From assembly GCA_030844625.1 (NCBI GenBank), contig JAUUNJ010000007.1, forward strand, positions 1 to 23,681: a stretch of DNA of 23,681 nt, given 5' to 3'. The translations under genes were made by a program, and so were the position numbers. This DNA is from Roseburia sp. (lineage in GTDB: Bacteria; Bacillota; Clostridia; Lachnospirales; Lachnospiraceae). This document shows, piece by piece, positions 9,003-17,234 of the stretch (position 1 is the first letter of the stretch; every line of letters starts with the position of its first letter). The notes under the pieces were generated by a model. The model saw only the letters and a list, made by a program, of their open reading frames with translations, made no database searches and had not been told where the DNA came from.

Positions 9003-9021
9003 ACTGTCAATGATTGTCAGT
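9003..9021 (-). promoter_or_regulatory. Candidate NiaR operator, promoter-distal copy
   Basis: The 19-base imperfect palindrome ACTGACAATCATTGACAGT (minus strand) has outer ACTG/CAGT and inner CAAT/ATTG arms. It lies in the predicted 5' untranslated region of nadA, about 20-37 bases after the predicted start. It shares the CTGACA/TGTCAG core with the second copy at 9067-9082. Assignment to NiaR rests on the operon content. Confidence 0.5.
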
Positions 9022-9046
9022 ATTTTCCTTTCAAGTATTGTATGGC

Positions 9047-9075
9047 ATTATAGCACACAAGCAATAAACTGACAA
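9047..9075 (-). promoter_or_regulatory. Sigma-A promoter of the nadABC-niaR operon
   Basis: On the minus strand TTGTCA (9070-9075) and a perfect TATAAT (9047-9052) are separated by exactly 17 bases. The predicted start is near 9040, giving a leader of about 50 nt before nadA. Confidence 0.8.
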
Positions 9076-9082
9076 GACAGTT
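9067..9082 (-). promoter_or_regulatory. Candidate NiaR operator over the -35
   Basis: AACTGACAAGACAGTT has AACTG/CAGTT arms and covers the -35 hexamer of the nad promoter, so a bound protein would block RNA polymerase. Its centre is about 62 bases, or close to six helical turns, from the centre of the second copy. That spacing would suit cooperative binding of two dimers. Confidence 0.55.
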
Positions 9083-9135
9083 GTAAATACAATCTAACAC
9101 AAAATGAAATAATCATAAATAATATTCATTATCGC

Positions 9136-9172
9136 AAAAAATCGACTGCCAAATTATAAGCAGCCGATTTTT
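9136..9172 (-). terminator. Intrinsic terminator downstream of the ABC permease remnant
   Basis: On the minus strand AAAAATCGGCTGC pairs with GCAGTCGATTTTT, with one G-T wobble, around a 10-base loop and ends in T. It lies 32 bases past the end of the permease fragment, and its symmetric A/T flanks would allow termination in both directions. Confidence 0.8.
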
Positions 9173-9203
9173 ATATGGGATATTCTAGCTTCTATTTAAT
9201 ATG

Positions 9204-9986
9204 CTATCCTTCATTTTTTAAATAATCCACTATCTCTACTCTAGTAGACATAAATGCGAATAAAATACTAAAGGTAATTATAAAAAAGACACATATCATA
9301 ATCGATAAAAGGAGATTAATTAACATCACTGTAAATCCCTCAATTAAGAATTGTAACATAATACTTTTTTTACTCGCACCAATTGCTCTTCTTACTCCTA
9401 TTTCAAATTTTCTCTCATTCATAGCATTACTAAAACTACTATGCATTTCATCTGCCAGTTCTGATACTTTCTGTATATTTTTACTATATATTATTACATT
9501 TTTATAATCACTTGCTAATTCTGATTCTTCAAAACTTATAATTGAAACAAATGCTTTTACATACCCCTCAATACTTCCATCATCATTTTTATGAACCATT
9601 CCTTTATCTGAATCCTTGCATACTCCTACTACTTCAAATTCTTGTGTAATGGTTCTTCCCTTCTTGATTCGCATCGGAATCCCCACGTAAATTTTTCCAT
9701 TCTTTTCCTTATTATTTTTTATAGAATTATAAAATGTTTCATTTATTATAATTTGATTTTTGCCCAGGGAAATATCTTTTTCCCCATTCAGCATTTCAAA
9801 TCTATTATCACTATTATAATAATATCCCCAAACATTTGAGGGTATGATACTTACTTCACAGTACAAATCAGTAGTGGATGTAAATTGATTTAATTTAACA
9901 TCCCGAACTTCACATGTATAGTAATAAGTGTCACTAATTTTATTTAATTGTTCTAAAAAATTCTGTAAACTCTTTCTTTTTAATGT
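9204..9986 (-). pseudogene. Remnant of a MacB/FtsX-type ABC transporter permease
   Basis: The frame is open from about 9986 to the stop at 9204 (about 260 codons), but no ATG or ribosome binding site starts it; only a TTG at 9866 is available. The C-terminal half carries the FtsX-like hallmark ERKFEIGVRRAIGASKKS followed by a membrane segment (IMLQFLIEGFTVMLINLL). The large extracytoplasmic domain (for example ITQEFEVVGVCKD) precedes it. The first membrane helix is missing. The helix expected between the ectodomain (SELADEMHSSF) and NAMNERKFEIG is also absent, and the last two helices are compressed into one short stretch ending VDYLKNEG. These look like in-frame deletions, so the protein is unlikely to work. 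It overlaps the ATPase remnant upstream. Confidence 0.8.
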
Positions 9987-10179
9987 TTACACTTCTGCTG
10001 TACAATGTTGGCATAATAATATTTTCATAACGGGTCAATGAGGGAATAAGATTATAAGATTGAAATATAAAGCGGATATTATTAAGCCTAATTTGGGAAT
10101 AGTCTCTGCCGGACCGAATTTTAATATTATTAAATGTATATTCACCACTATCAAAACTTTCAATTAATCCAATAATATT
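9940..10179 (-). pseudogene. Remnant of an ABC transporter ATPase (MacB/LolD type)
   Basis: A 79-codon open stretch without a start codon reads IIGLIESFDSGEYTFNN, then IRFIFQSYNLIPSLTRYENI and IIMPTLY. This is the segment between Walker A and the ABC signature in MacB/LolD-type ATPases, including the Q-loop glutamine in FIFQSYNLIP. Walker A, the signature motif, Walker B and the H-loop are all missing. The 5' end lies inside the last codons of the upstream lipoprotein gene in another frame, and the 3' end runs into the permease remnant. Two deletions probably removed the ends of this gene. Confidence 0.8.
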
Positions 10180-11312
10180 CCTTTATCCTCATACTCTTCA
10201 TTTAAACTGTCATAATATTCAAAAATATTAATACCATCAAAACGATACGCATACTGTTCATACTTTCCAGATATGGTTGAACAACATAAAACCGGTTGTA
10301 TAATTCGCTCTTTTTTACCGTCTATCGTATAATCAACCGCTATGTGAGGTTGAATATAATAATTCAGCTGTTCTTTCATCCGATTCGTCTTCATATGCAA
10401 GATAAATTTTGATTTTTTTCCTTTTTGAAGAACTAAATTATCTCCCTTTTCCCAATAATAATTTATATTTCCCTCTCCATCTTTCTGTTCAATTTCAACA
10501 CTTTCAATCTGACAGCTTTCACATCCCAATATAGATATATCATTAATCTTTATCTTTTTTTCGTTTTCTATTTCAAATGTATCAATTGTAAATTTGTTTT
10601 CCGATGAATAACCAATATCATAGTCATAGTAAAATGTGGAACCACAATATACATACTCAGAGTAATCCCTATTGTATTTTGTATCATAATCAAAACAAAT
10701 TTTTCCTATATTAAAATTGTAATTTTGATTTCCATAAGTAACCTTCATCTTGGTTATGGGCTTATAATCCATTTTTTTTGCTAAAAGATCTAATTTGACG
10801 TCAACCCTGTATTCGTATAATTCAAGCAAATCTTTCTGTCCTAAATTATCATATGCTTCATACAAATCAGACTCGTTATCATTCTCTTTTATGTCTTTCC
10901 AATTATATCCGTTATAAGCTAAAAACAACGCATAATCAAATGGCTTTCCATTGTTTTCTTCACTATTTTGCTCTTCAATCAAACCCACGCCATAACTATA
11001 TGGGGCATCTGTATTAAATTCTATCCTGATTTTATTCTCTTCCAATTTTTCACTGGAAATAATGCGGAAATCAAAGTTTGAATTATACATAGCCGAAACT
11101 ATATAAGTTATGTCACAGTTTTCTAAATCCGTAAAAAACACTTTTTTCTTTGATGGTAATTTCACATCTGCATTATTTCTAACTGTATCCTGTTGTTTCG
11201 AAATCTGTTGTTCTGTTTTTTCTGAAATATTACTGGTAATTTTTCCATTACATCCCGATACCATACTACAAACACATAATATAGCAGCCAATTTCCATAT
11301 TCTTTTTCTCAT
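10164..11312 (-). CDS. Putative lipoprotein, probably with an altered C terminus
   Basis: 382 residues. It has a lipoprotein signal peptide: MRKR, a hydrophobic run and VSGC with Cys21. The mature protein is rich in Tyr, Asn, Asp and Glu and looks beta-rich. I do not recognise a family. The start has a purine-rich GGGAGCGGG ribosome binding site. The last few codons overlap, in another frame, the first recognisable codons of the ABC ATPase remnant. The native C terminus may therefore have been lost in the deletion that fused the two genes. Lipoprotein, ATPase and permease in a row suggest a former efflux or peptide-export cassette. The N-terminal part looks intact and may still be expressed. 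Confidence 0.75.
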   Translation of the reverse strand: MRKRIWKLAAILCVCSMVSGCNGKITSNISEKTEQQISKQQDTVRNNADVKLPSKKKVFFTDLENCDITYIVSAMYNSNFDFRIISSEKLEENKIRIEFNTDAPYSYGVGLIEEQNSEENNGKPFDYALFLAYNGYNWKDIKENDNESDLYEAYDNLGQKDLLELYEYRVDVKLDLLAKKMDYKPITKMKVTYGNQNYNFNIGKICFDYDTKYNRDYSEYVYCGSTFYYDYDIGYSSENKFTIDTFEIENEKKIKINDISILGCESCQIESVEIEQKDGEGNINYYWEKGDNLVLQKGKKSKFILHMKTNRMKEQLNYYIQPHIAVDYTIDGKKERIIQPVLCCSTISGKYEQYAYRFDGINIFEYYDSLNEEYEDKGILLD

Positions 11313-11357
11313 TTTCCCGCTCCCTTTAACTTATTGATTTTGTTTTCATGATTTTAA

Positions 11358-11389
11358 TTAGGAGAATTTTTATAATATTTCCCTCCTAA
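11358..11389. repeat. Short inverted repeat upstream of the lipoprotein gene
   Basis: TTAGGAG (11358-11364) and CTCCTAA (11383-11389) are exact reverse complements 18 bases apart, about 50 bases before the lipoprotein start, and they flank an AT-rich, -10-like segment. It could be an operator. The 360 bases between 11313 and 11673 otherwise hold only a terminator and a pair of imperfect repeats, and no gene. Confidence 0.35.
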
Positions 11390-11440
11390 ATATTTATTCA
11401 TTTATAAAAACGGGATTCATTTCAGAATTGTTGCCTTTTA

Positions 11441-11470
11441 TTAAAAAATCCCTTTGTAAAAACAAAGGGA
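11441..11470 (-). terminator. Intrinsic terminator downstream of the M50 peptidase gene
   Basis: On the minus strand TCCCTTTGT pairs perfectly with ACAAAGGGA around a TTTT loop and is followed by six T. It is about 200 bases after the peptidase stop and is probably the end of the fbp-DUF2752-M50 transcript. Confidence 0.8.
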
Positions 11471-11569
11471 AATCCATATAATACAACTACTATTTTAGAC
11501 AATTATTTTTTCCCCCGTATAATCATATATGCTAACACTGAATCCTGATACCGTCAATAAACCTCACTG

Positions 11570-11656
11570 TAATCTAACATATATACACCATTTATGACAT
11601 TTGTCCATCATAATCTGACATATATAAACCTATAATCTTTCTTTTACATTTGTCCA
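11570..11656. repeat. Two imperfect tandem copies of a ~40-base unit
   Basis: TAATCTAACATATATACACC (from 11570) and TAATCTGACATATATAAACC (from 11611) differ at two positions. Each is followed after 8-16 bases by ACATTTGTCCA. The copies lie between the M50 peptidase gene and its terminator. Function unknown. Confidence 0.55.
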
Positions 11657-11673
11657 GCCTCTTACTCAATACT

Positions 11674-12759
11674 CTAAGTAATACTCATATATACCTCATA
11701 TACCAACTCCACCAGTTGATCTTCGCTTTCCATATCTCCCTGGTAAGGATATTTTTTCTTTATAAGGTTGAACATTTCAAGTTCTTTTTCTGCTTTTTTA
11801 TAATCTTTTTCTACCAGCAGATTATATGCATACATCAGTCTTTTTCTTGACAACCAGCCTGCCGTTGCCTGTATGTATTTTTTCATTTCATATTCATACA
11901 ATTTTTCTGCTTCTTCGTATTCTCCCAGCATTATTTCGCAGAATATCAATTCACACTTTAATTCATTTTTATGTAAACCCAGCATTCCGGTTACATTGCT
12001 CAGTGCCCACTGTATTTTTTCTTTTGTCTCTGCGAATTGGCATTTGTCTAATAATCTTCCCACCTGCATATACACCATCGTACCGGTATTTATGTTGCCA
12101 AGATCACTATCATCCGAAATTTCAAACCATTGATCCGGCATATCCTTTAAACGCACTCCTTTCATTAAAAGAGCATTGCTTCGCAACTGACAGTCAAACG
12201 CCTGCATTGCCAGTGGATCTTTCTTTAAACATTTTACATTCATGCCATCATTGGCTATCCCCGCCGACTTCATTGGTATTCCATTTGTGATAATTATAAA
12301 AAATCCCACAAAGGAAAATATTAACAATTCTCCACTTTGCATATAAAAAGATGGAATCAGCATAATCAAGGACACGATGATATTCATTAAAATTCCACCC
12401 AGATTATATAAAACTACAGGATAATCATATCCTGCATTTACAGGTGGTACCATAAGGCATTGTCCGGCAGTTCCATTCAGGGAATATCTTTTGAATTTAA
12501 TTTTTCCATCTTCCTTAATCCATGTTAAACTGCCTATTCGAAAGGAGCTGAATTGATATCCACTCATAAGACCGGCTTCCAAATGCCCTAATTCATGAAA
12601 AATAATCTGCAGAAATATGCTTACGATTAAAGATGCAATTGCTCCCCAAAAACTGATGGGAGTAATCCATCCATTTTCCTCCAGAATAACTTCCGCGATT
12701 CCCCAGATAGCACCTGCCAATATATACGCTCCAAAACCAATTAATTGTTCTTTTTTCAT
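11674..12759 (-). CDS. M50-type membrane metallopeptidase with a C-terminal helical domain
   Basis: 361 residues. The zinc motif HELGH is at 55-59, inside a hydrophobic segment (about 38-60). Other membrane segments lie at about 8-24, 112-136 and 145-162. GGILMN (121-126) and SAGIANDGMN (166-174) fit the positions of the conserved Asn and the third metal ligand (Asp171) of site-2-protease-like enzymes. Residues about 200-361 form a soluble, Leu/Glu/Lys-rich helical domain that resembles TPR repeats (for example ELIFCEIMLGEYEEAEKLYE). Such proteases cut substrates within or near the membrane; the substrate here is unknown. The start has a GAGGAGATAAA ribosome binding site. The gene is 58 bases after the DUF2752 gene and likely in the same transcript. 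Confidence 0.85.
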   Translation of the reverse strand: MKKEQLIGFGAYILAGAIWGIAEVILEENGWITPISFWGAIASLIVSIFLQIIFHELGHLEAGLMSGYQFSSFRIGSLTWIKEDGKIKFKRYSLNGTAGQCLMVPPVNAGYDYPVVLYNLGGILMNIIVSLIMLIPSFYMQSGELLIFSFVGFFIIITNGIPMKSAGIANDGMNVKCLKKDPLAMQAFDCQLRSNALLMKGVRLKDMPDQWFEISDDSDLGNINTGTMVYMQVGRLLDKCQFAETKEKIQWALSNVTGMLGLHKNELKCELIFCEIMLGEYEEAEKLYEYEMKKYIQATAGWLSRKRLMYAYNLLVEKDYKKAEKELEMFNLIKKKYPYQGDMESEDQLVELVYEVYMSIT

Positions 12760-12817
12760 TTTATCTCCTCTTAATGACTATATGTGTTTTCCTTGCATAA
12801 TTTTTCGGACTACTGCC

Positions 12818-13273
12818 TTAATGAAATCCTAATATTTTCATAATTCTCTGAAATACATTATTGGCATCATAAACCATTGGTTCCCTGTCCGGGAACCACA
12901 CCACCATTCTGTAAACATAATATACGATGCACAGCAGCATAACAATCATTGCACATATCTTAAGGACATATATAACCTTTTTTGATATTTTCTGATTGTC
13001 TACACAATATCGGACCATCAGAAATGCTGCCACGATTACTACAAGAGGTATCCAGAACGGATGCATTGCTGTTGCCTCATATATTTTCCCCTGAGACAAA
13101 AGAAGAAAAGCTCTGGTAATGCCACATCCGGGACAGGGTATTCCCAATATCATTCTCAATGGACATACCTTTCCCCGCAAAAGATTGGATGCAATAATAT
13201 ATACCACTATAATTACCAGTATGGGCACATTTTTCTGTATGTCCTCTTTCATCAATTTCCAATTTATTTTCAT
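12818..13273 (-). CDS. DUF2752 family membrane protein
   Basis: 151 residues with about three membrane segments (16-32, 73-91, 102-124). The family signature is clear: CP at 37-38, then GIPCPGCGITRAF (44-56), then a conserved HPFW (71-74). The function of the family is not known; the Cys-rich membrane loop suggests metal or redox chemistry, but this is only inference. The start ATG shares one base with the fbp stop codon (TAATG), so it is translationally coupled to fbp. The M50 peptidase gene follows. Confidence 0.88.
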   Translation of the reverse strand: MKINWKLMKEDIQKNVPILVIIVVYIIASNLLRGKVCPLRMILGIPCPGCGITRAFLLLSQGKIYEATAMHPFWIPLVVIVAAFLMVRYCVDNQKISKKVIYVLKICAMIVMLLCIVYYVYRMVVWFPDREPMVYDANNVFQRIMKILGFH

Positions 13274-15162
13274 TACAGTTTTTCCTTTATTTCTCCCTGT
13301 CTGTATCCTTCCAGCAGCTCTTCCAAATCAAAAATCTGTTGCAGTATATCTCTTCCTATATCTGTATTTTTTACCATAAGACGTTTGGACTGAGTCTGAA
13401 ATTTGTTCCGTTCGGACTGTATATCTATATTCTCATTAATAGCCTTTTCCACACTTTCAAAAGGTTCATGAGACATGAGCCTCATGCTGTGGGAATTGTA
13501 TATCAGGGTATATCCGGCAATTCCTGTTGTTTCATGGTATGCCTTACAGAAACCACCATCAATAATTATAAGCTTTCCATTGGCACGGACCGGCTGTTCC
13601 CCCTTTGTCACTTTAATCGGCGTATGACCATTAATTATGTGTCCCACAGATGGTTTAATACCAAACTCCTTCAATATCATATCACAGGTTACCTCATTCC
13701 TGTAAAATTTATAATAAGGATTTTTAGGCTCCTCCCAGGTGGTTCTGTCCTCTATAAACATTCTTTCAAAAATCTTTATTTTTCTTCCTGACAAAGGAGA
13801 CTTGACACCACGCCATAAATACCACATAAAATCGAGACAGTTAATGTCTTTTTTTCCAAAATATGCACGGCGCGCTATCTTCTCAGCATAATCCATATAT
13901 TCCTTTCCGCTGTATTGACTGCCTCCAAGATTAATCTTATCAAAATTACCCTTTTCATCCAAAGGAATACAGCCATGGAATAGAAGATTATTATTATAGC
14001 ATTTATACAGACTTCCCTTGGCATATAAAAATTCTATATGGCTTTTCAATGTTTTACTTTCCGTAAAGGATTTGCGCAGATCTTTTACCAGAGTCTTTTC
14101 ATCCGGAGTAAGACTGTAACAATCCCTTTCATCTACGGTAGGAAAATCCTTATCGTTCAGCGGATATTCCTTGCCGTCAATTTCTACGGTTCCCTTTTCA
14201 TAATCGATTTTATGAAGCAGCATTCTGTCATCCATCTTATATTCCGGATGTCGCATAATAATCTGACCTTCCAGTTTGAACAGAATTATTGTAATTGCCT
14301 TTAATGCCGCCTCCATCGGCTCCATATTCCCATATGTTTTTTCCGCAAAAAGAGTGAGCGTTCGCAGACTGATTCCGTATCCGTTTTCCAACATTCTCAT
14401 ATTATTGTATTTCAGGTTATTGCGAATGACAGTTGCCATACATGCATCACTTCCTGCGGCAGCTCCCATCCATAAAACATCATGATTTCCCCACTGAATA
14501 TCCAGAGAGTGGTGTTCCATCAACCTGTCCATCACCAGGTCAGGATGCTCCCCTCTGTCAAAAATATCTCCCACAATGTGAAGATGATCCACTGCCAGCC
14601 TTTTAATCAGAGAAGATAACGCCACGATAAATTCTTCTGCATTTTGTATTTCCATAATTGTGTTAATAATATTTTCATGATATACAATCTGATTGTCATC
14701 CTGATCCTTCTGCATATGTAATAATTCATCTAAAATGTATTTAAAGTCTTCCGGCATAGCCTTACGAACCTTTGATCTGGTATATTTTGAAGATAACGCC
14801 TTTGCGATTTCAATTAATCTTTTAAGGTTGTCCTTATACCAGTTAACATCAATCTCTCCCTGCTCCTTCAGTTTCTCCATTTTTTCTACCGGATAATAGA
14901 TAAGCGTACATATTTCTCTTCGTTGCTGTTTTGTCATCGTGTGTCTGAAAATCATATCGACCTTATCACGCACTTCACCTGCGCAATTATTCATAATGTG
15001 TCCAAAGGCTTCATATTCACCGTGAATATCACTCATAAAATGTTCTGTGCCTTTCGGCAGATTTAAAATTGCATTCAGGTTAATGATTTCCGTACAGACT
15101 GACTGAATTGTAGGATACTTTTCTGCAAGCAGTTCTAAATACTTTTTATAATTTTCTTCCAT
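13273..15162 (-). CDS. fbp: Fructose-1,6-bisphosphatase, class III
   Basis: Hydrolyses fructose 1,6-bisphosphate to fructose 6-phosphate in gluconeogenesis. The 629 residues match the large class III enzyme of Firmicutes, which is unrelated to the class I enzyme. The fold is a calcineurin-like metallophosphatase with metal-binding motifs SDIHGE (44-49), VGDIFDRG (197-204), GNHD (225-228) and, near the C terminus, INGHTP. The ATG has a GAAAGGAGA ribosome binding site. It is the first gene of a probable fbp-DUF2752-M50 operon. The region before it contains GATAA/TTATC arms, but I see no certain promoter. Confidence 0.97.
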   Translation of the reverse strand: MEENYKKYLELLAEKYPTIQSVCTEIINLNAILNLPKGTEHFMSDIHGEYEAFGHIMNNCAGEVRDKVDMIFRHTMTKQQRREICTLIYYPVEKMEKLKEQGEIDVNWYKDNLKRLIEIAKALSSKYTRSKVRKAMPEDFKYILDELLHMQKDQDDNQIVYHENIINTIMEIQNAEEFIVALSSLIKRLAVDHLHIVGDIFDRGEHPDLVMDRLMEHHSLDIQWGNHDVLWMGAAAGSDACMATVIRNNLKYNNMRMLENGYGISLRTLTLFAEKTYGNMEPMEAALKAITIILFKLEGQIIMRHPEYKMDDRMLLHKIDYEKGTVEIDGKEYPLNDKDFPTVDERDCYSLTPDEKTLVKDLRKSFTESKTLKSHIEFLYAKGSLYKCYNNNLLFHGCIPLDEKGNFDKINLGGSQYSGKEYMDYAEKIARRAYFGKKDINCLDFMWYLWRGVKSPLSGRKIKIFERMFIEDRTTWEEPKNPYYKFYRNEVTCDMILKEFGIKPSVGHIINGHTPIKVTKGEQPVRANGKLIIIDGGFCKAYHETTGIAGYTLIYNSHSMRLMSHEPFESVEKAINENIDIQSERNKFQTQSKRLMVKNTDIGRDILQQIFDLEELLEGYRQGEIKEKL

Positions 15163-15271
15163 GACAGTCTCCTTTCTTCTGTTTTATTTCACCTTCTGAT
15201 AAAATAATCTTATCACGCTTTTGTATATATGTGTACCGGTATCTGTATCTGACACATTATTCCGACAACGT

Positions 15272-15300
15272 AAAAACCCTGCCTATAAAGACAGGGTTTT
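15272..15300 (-). terminator. Intrinsic terminator of pepD
   Basis: On the minus strand AAAACCCTG and CAGGGTTTT form the stem around a short loop, ending in a T run. It lies about 50 bases past the pepD stop. A second hairpin with GGGCA/TGCCC arms (15313-15332) lies between them. Confidence 0.85.
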
Positions 15301-15348
15301 CACTATATAAATGGGCAATGGGGGGAATGCCCAAATACAAGCTAATTA

Positions 15349-16797
15349 TTATTTTAATGCTTCAAGGGTTCTCAGTACAAGTTGCCACGTACGTTTCGTA
15401 GATGAAATACTGAGCACTTCATTAGTTGTATGAATGTTCTGCATCTGCGGTCCAAAAGAGACAGCGTCAAGCCCTGACAATTTTGAGGCAAAGATGCCAC
15501 ATTCCAATCCTGCATGTATACCCTCAACAACAGGCTCTTTACCATATAGTTCCTTGTATGCTCCAACCATAACGTCCCGAAGTCTGGAGTCAGCCTTGTA
15601 CTCCCAACCCGGATATACACCTGTTACTTCTACTGTTCCACCAAAGATTTCTGTCAGTGAACGAAGTCTTTCAATTAAGAACCTCTTCTCACTCTCGCTG
15701 GAACTTCGCACTGCATAAGATAACTTTACGGCATCCTTCTCTGTTCTGAGAATGCCAAGATTCAGCGAAGTCTGAACCAGTCCTTCTATTTCAGGATTCA
15801 TTCTCTGAATTCCGTTTGGCATATTTACAAGAGAAATAATTGTTGCCAATGTTGCAGGTCCGGAAAATACTTCGACTATATCGGAATCCATTACATTCAT
15901 TATAAGCTCTGCATCCGGATCTGTAAACTTATATTCTTCTTTTATTTCATTAAATGTATCATGAATAATCTTTTTTGCTTTGTCCACGGTTTCCGGCAAT
16001 ACCCCAATTGCAGCTTCACTCATTTTTGCAATAGCATTGTCTTTTTCGCCTCCGTTAACCGTAACTAATCTGATGCCCAGATTCTGGAATAGGTTAAGAA
16101 GTATTCGTCCCATGGCACAATTTGAATTTACGCGTCCTTTGTCTATTTTAACACCAGAATGCCCTCCTGTAAATCCTTCTATTTTAATTTCTATAATTGA
16201 TGCATTAACCGGCTCTGTTTTATATGGAATGCTGCATGTAACAGTTGCCCCTCCGGCACAGCTTACCGTAAATACCCCTTCATCCTCTGAATCCATATTC
16301 ATAAATATACGGCCTTTCAAATCTGATACATCGATAAAGTCTGCCCCCAGCATACCAATTTCTTCATCAACTGTAAAGATTGCTTCAATGGGTGGATGAG
16401 CAATGGATTCATCCTCAAGAACAGCCAACGAATATGCTACCGCAATTCCATCATCGCCTCCCAGAGATGTTCCCTTTGCAGAAATCAAATCTCCATCAAT
16501 CTCAAGGTCCAGACCTTCTTTTTCCATATCTTTTTCGCATCCGGCTGTCTTTACCGCCACCATGTCAATATGTCCCTGAAGAATCACCGGTTCAGAAGTT
16601 TCATACCCCTTTGAACCATTCTTCCATATGATTACATTATACTTTTCATCCTGTCTGTATTTAAGACTATGCTTTTTTGCAAAGTCTACAAGATAATCAC
16701 TAATTTGTTTTACATTTCCTGAGCCATGAGGTATTGAACAAATCTCCTCAAAATATTTAAATACTTTTATCGGTTCCAGTTCCGATAACACACCCAT
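15349..16797 (-). CDS. pepD: Aminoacyl-histidine dipeptidase (cytosol non-specific dipeptidase, M20C)
   Basis: Cytoplasmic zinc dipeptidase that hydrolyses many dipeptides, including Xaa-His. The 482 residues are typical. Metal-binding and catalytic segments are visible: LQGHIDMV (His76, Asp78), GTSLGGDDG (Asp115/116) and FTVDEEIG (Glu145/146). The lid domain contains GGHSG, and the C terminus has GLECGIFASK and GPQMQNIHTTNE. The ATG follows a strong AAAGGAGGA ribosome binding site. It lies 92 bases after a small membrane-anchored protein gene, with a hairpin and T tract between. Nearby PqqD-like and OPT transporter genes suggest a role in using imported peptides. Confidence 0.96.
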   Translation of the reverse strand: MGVLSELEPIKVFKYFEEICSIPHGSGNVKQISDYLVDFAKKHSLKYRQDEKYNVIIWKNGSKGYETSEPVILQGHIDMVAVKTAGCEKDMEKEGLDLEIDGDLISAKGTSLGGDDGIAVAYSLAVLEDESIAHPPIEAIFTVDEEIGMLGADFIDVSDLKGRIFMNMDSEDEGVFTVSCAGGATVTCSIPYKTEPVNASIIEIKIEGFTGGHSGVKIDKGRVNSNCAMGRILLNLFQNLGIRLVTVNGGEKDNAIAKMSEAAIGVLPETVDKAKKIIHDTFNEIKEEYKFTDPDAELIMNVMDSDIVEVFSGPATLATIISLVNMPNGIQRMNPEIEGLVQTSLNLGILRTEKDAVKLSYAVRSSSESEKRFLIERLRSLTEIFGGTVEVTGVYPGWEYKADSRLRDVMVGAYKELYGKEPVVEGIHAGLECGIFASKLSGLDAVSFGPQMQNIHTTNEVLSISSTKRTWQLVLRTLEALK

Positions 16798-16817
16798 AAT
16801 GTCCTCCTTTATATCCG

Positions 16818-16881
16818 TAAAAAATGAAAAAGTGAAAAATCAAGCTATTTTCAAACCTTTTATGATAAATAAAGCTTCACT
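16818..16881 (-). terminator. Terminator-like hairpin between the small membrane protein gene and pepD
   Basis: On the minus strand AGTGAAGC pairs with GCTT and TTCACT in an imperfect long hairpin, followed by TTTTTCATTTTTT. It lies in the pepD leader, so it could end the upstream transcript or attenuate pepD. Confidence 0.45.
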
Positions 16882-16889
16882 GTCCATTC

Positions 16890-17234
16890 TTATCGCTTCA
16901 CTTTTTTATATCTGTTTCCTTCCTGCTCCAACTGTCCTGTTTTAGTCATGTATGCAAGAAGTTTATTTGCGAAATCATTTTTATCTTTAACAACCGCCCT
17001 GTTGGACGAAAAAGGCTGTTTTGCTTCCAATCTGCCACAAATCTTTTCAACATCCGCAGTTGTAATATATTCATTATTCCTTAAATACTTTTTAACTCTG
17101 CTTTCCCCTTTGCTGAAAAGCATTCTCATCAAGTCCTCTGTCTGATTTTTCTGTCTCACCAGTCCCCAGCCATATATAATCATTGTAGCTATGGCAAACA
17201 AAATAATTCCTATAATAATCGTACTGGTACTCAT
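16890..17234 (-). CDS. Small membrane-anchored protein of unknown function
   Basis: 114 residues. A single N-terminal membrane segment (about 5-24) is followed by a basic cytoplasmic region. Residues about 45-110 look like a small winged-helix or wHTH-like fold (KYLRNNEYITTADVEKI, then ANKLLAYMTKTGQLEQEG and a basic tail ending KKVKR), although I cannot assign a family. The start overlaps the end of the upstream PqqD-like gene by 4 bases (ATGA), so the two are translationally coupled and probably act together. Confidence 0.75.
   Translation of the reverse strand: MSTSTIIIGIILFAIATMIIYGWGLVRQKNQTEDLMRMLFSKGESRVKKYLRNNEYITTADVEKICGRLEAKQPFSSNRAVVKDKNDFANKLLAYMTKTGQLEQEGNRYKKVKR

Noticed and set aside
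11570..11656. Possible CRISPR array
   Set aside because: There are only two imperfect copies, without spacer-sized unique inserts, and no cas genes.
11826..12290. Plus-strand frame of 154 codons opposite the M50 gene
   Set aside because: It is the antisense of the M50 peptidase C-terminal half, with no supporting motif.
15980..16399. Plus-strand open frame of 139 codons opposite pepD
   Set aside because: It is a shadow of the conserved pepD frame, with no start signal of its own.
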